DNA of 64,000 bases from Nonomuraea montanisoli (lineage in GTDB: Bacteria > Actinomycetota > Actinomycetes > Streptosporangiales > Streptosporangiaceae). The notes below the pieces were generated by a model, which was not told the DNA's origin, did no database searches, and saw nothing but the letters and a program-made list of their open reading frames with translations. The stretch spans positions 113,636 through 177,635 of the forward strand of contig NZ_JABWGN010000013.1 of the NCBI RefSeq assembly GCF_013363975.1. Reading direction: 5' to 3'. Both the position numbers and the translations under genes were made by a program. Below are positions 63,314-64,000 of the stretch, one piece after another. Each line of letters opens with the position of its first letter. Position 1 is the stretch's first letter.

Positions 63314-64000
63314 CGACCCTCATCCGCGCGGAAGGCGTGCACAAGCGTTACGGGACCCTCGACGTGCTCAAAGGCATCGACCTGGAGCTCGCGGAGGGAG
63401 AGGTGCTGGCGCTGATCGGCCCGTCGGGGTCCGGCAAGTCCACCTTCCTGCGCTGCGTCAACCACCTCGAACGCATCGACGCCGGCCGCCTCTACTTCCG
63501 CGACCGCCTGATCGGCTACGAGGAGCGCGACGGCAAGGCGTACGAGCTGCCGGACAAGGCCATCGCCGCCCAGCGGGTGGACATCGGGATGGTCTTCCAG
63601 CGCTTCAACCTCTTCCCGCACATGACCGCGCTCGAGAACATCATGATGGCGCCGATCATGGTCAAGAAGGAGCCGAAGGCCGAGGTGCGCGAGCGCGCCC
63701 ACGCCCTGCTGGCCCGGGTGGGACTGGCCGACAAGGCGCACAGCCGCCCCGACCAGCTCTCCGGCGGCCAGCAGCAGCGCGTCGCCATCGCCCGCGCCCT
63801 GGCGATGCGGCCCGGCCTCATGCTGTTCGACGAGCCGACCTCGGCCCTCGACCCCGAGCTCGTGGGCGAGGTCCTGGACGTCATGCGCGACCTGGTGCGC
63901 GCGGACGGCATGACCATGATCATCGTCACGCACGAGATGGGATTCGCCCGCGAGGTGTGCGACACCATCGTCTTCATGGACGGCGGGGTCGTCGTGGAAT
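63310..64000 (+). CDS. Polar amino-acid ABC transporter ATPase (3' end outside the window)
   Basis: First 230 residues of a GlnQ/HisP-type ATPase: Walker A GPSGSGKST near residue 38, Q-loop VFQRFNLFPHMT, signature LSGGQQQRVAIARAL, Walker B LMLFDEPTSALDPE and the switch His in VTHEMGFA. ATGA overlap with the permease. About 20-30 residues are missing at the window edge. Confidence 0.95.
   Translation, partial: MTTLIRAEGVHKRYGTLDVLKGIDLELAEGEVLALIGPSGSGKSTFLRCVNHLERIDAGRLYFRDRLIGYEERDGKAYELPDKAIAAQRVDIGMVFQRFNLFPHMTALENIMMAPIMVKKEPKAEVRERAHALLARVGLADKAHSRPDQLSGGQQQRVAIARALAMRPGLMLFDEPTSALDPELVGEVLDVMRDLVRADGMTMIIVTHEMGFAREVCDTIVFMDGGVVVE

Overview
The window is about 72% G+C with dense, short-spaced operons, frequent GTG/TTG starts and ATGA overlaps. 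It carries a conservon (cvn) operon, a PknB-type kinase, ECF sigma factors and a modular NRPS/PKS. This points to a filamentous actinomycete. A Streptosporangiales genus such as Nonomuraea is my inference from overall gene content, not something the sequence proves. No tRNA, rRNA, CRISPR or prophage was seen.

Layout. 1-3258: a TetR regulator diverges from an ABC-F ribosome-protection ATPase that overlaps a virginiamycin B lyase, which together form a streptogramin-type resistance unit. 3406-4812: an intact IS256-family element sits inside a patch of degenerate intergenic repeats. 5264-10755: a complete conservon on the minus strand (cvnA-B-C-D plus a CYP157-like/CYP154-like P450 pair). 10978-19071: mostly housekeeping and transport genes (quinone oxidoreductase, LtrA, LysE, an ABC exporter with a PucR-type regulator, cobyric acid synthase). 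19382-25828: a Ser/Thr kinase with a C-terminal propeller, then two diacylglycerol-kinase-like enzymes around an AlkA glycosylase and two PAP2 phosphatases. 25825-29514: gene remnants, then a small operon of membrane and secreted proteins. 29522-34327: an AraC regulator diverging from a polysaccharide-deacetylase-type enzyme, then nanK-nanE with a decayed permease stub opposite a GntR/HutC repressor and a clear operator.

34860-49195 is the centrepiece: a two-gene NRPS/PKS locus. The first protein reads A-T-C-A-T. The second (3205 residues) reads C-T-KS-AT-T-C-A-T-TE and then continues in the same frame into a full MFS exporter. The TE nucleophile is Cys instead of Ser, and one carrier domain has no adenylation domain. 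A hairpin follows directly. No dedicated regulator, MbtH or PPTase gene is present, so the locus looks like a very compact pathway with its own exporter attached.

49263-60308 holds an ADP-ribosylglycohydrolase stub, a lipoprotein with eight CX9C motifs, two ECF-sigma modules (each overlapping a membrane-protein partner) and several secreted proteins (beta-helix, subtilase, chymotrypsin-fold protease, small Cys protein). Two of these secreted genes share a CACTACGTRGTG-like element. 60416-64000: a LysR regulator diverges from a polar amino-acid ABC transporter whose leader contains a 13-codon ORF with two Cys codons; the ATPase gene runs off the window.
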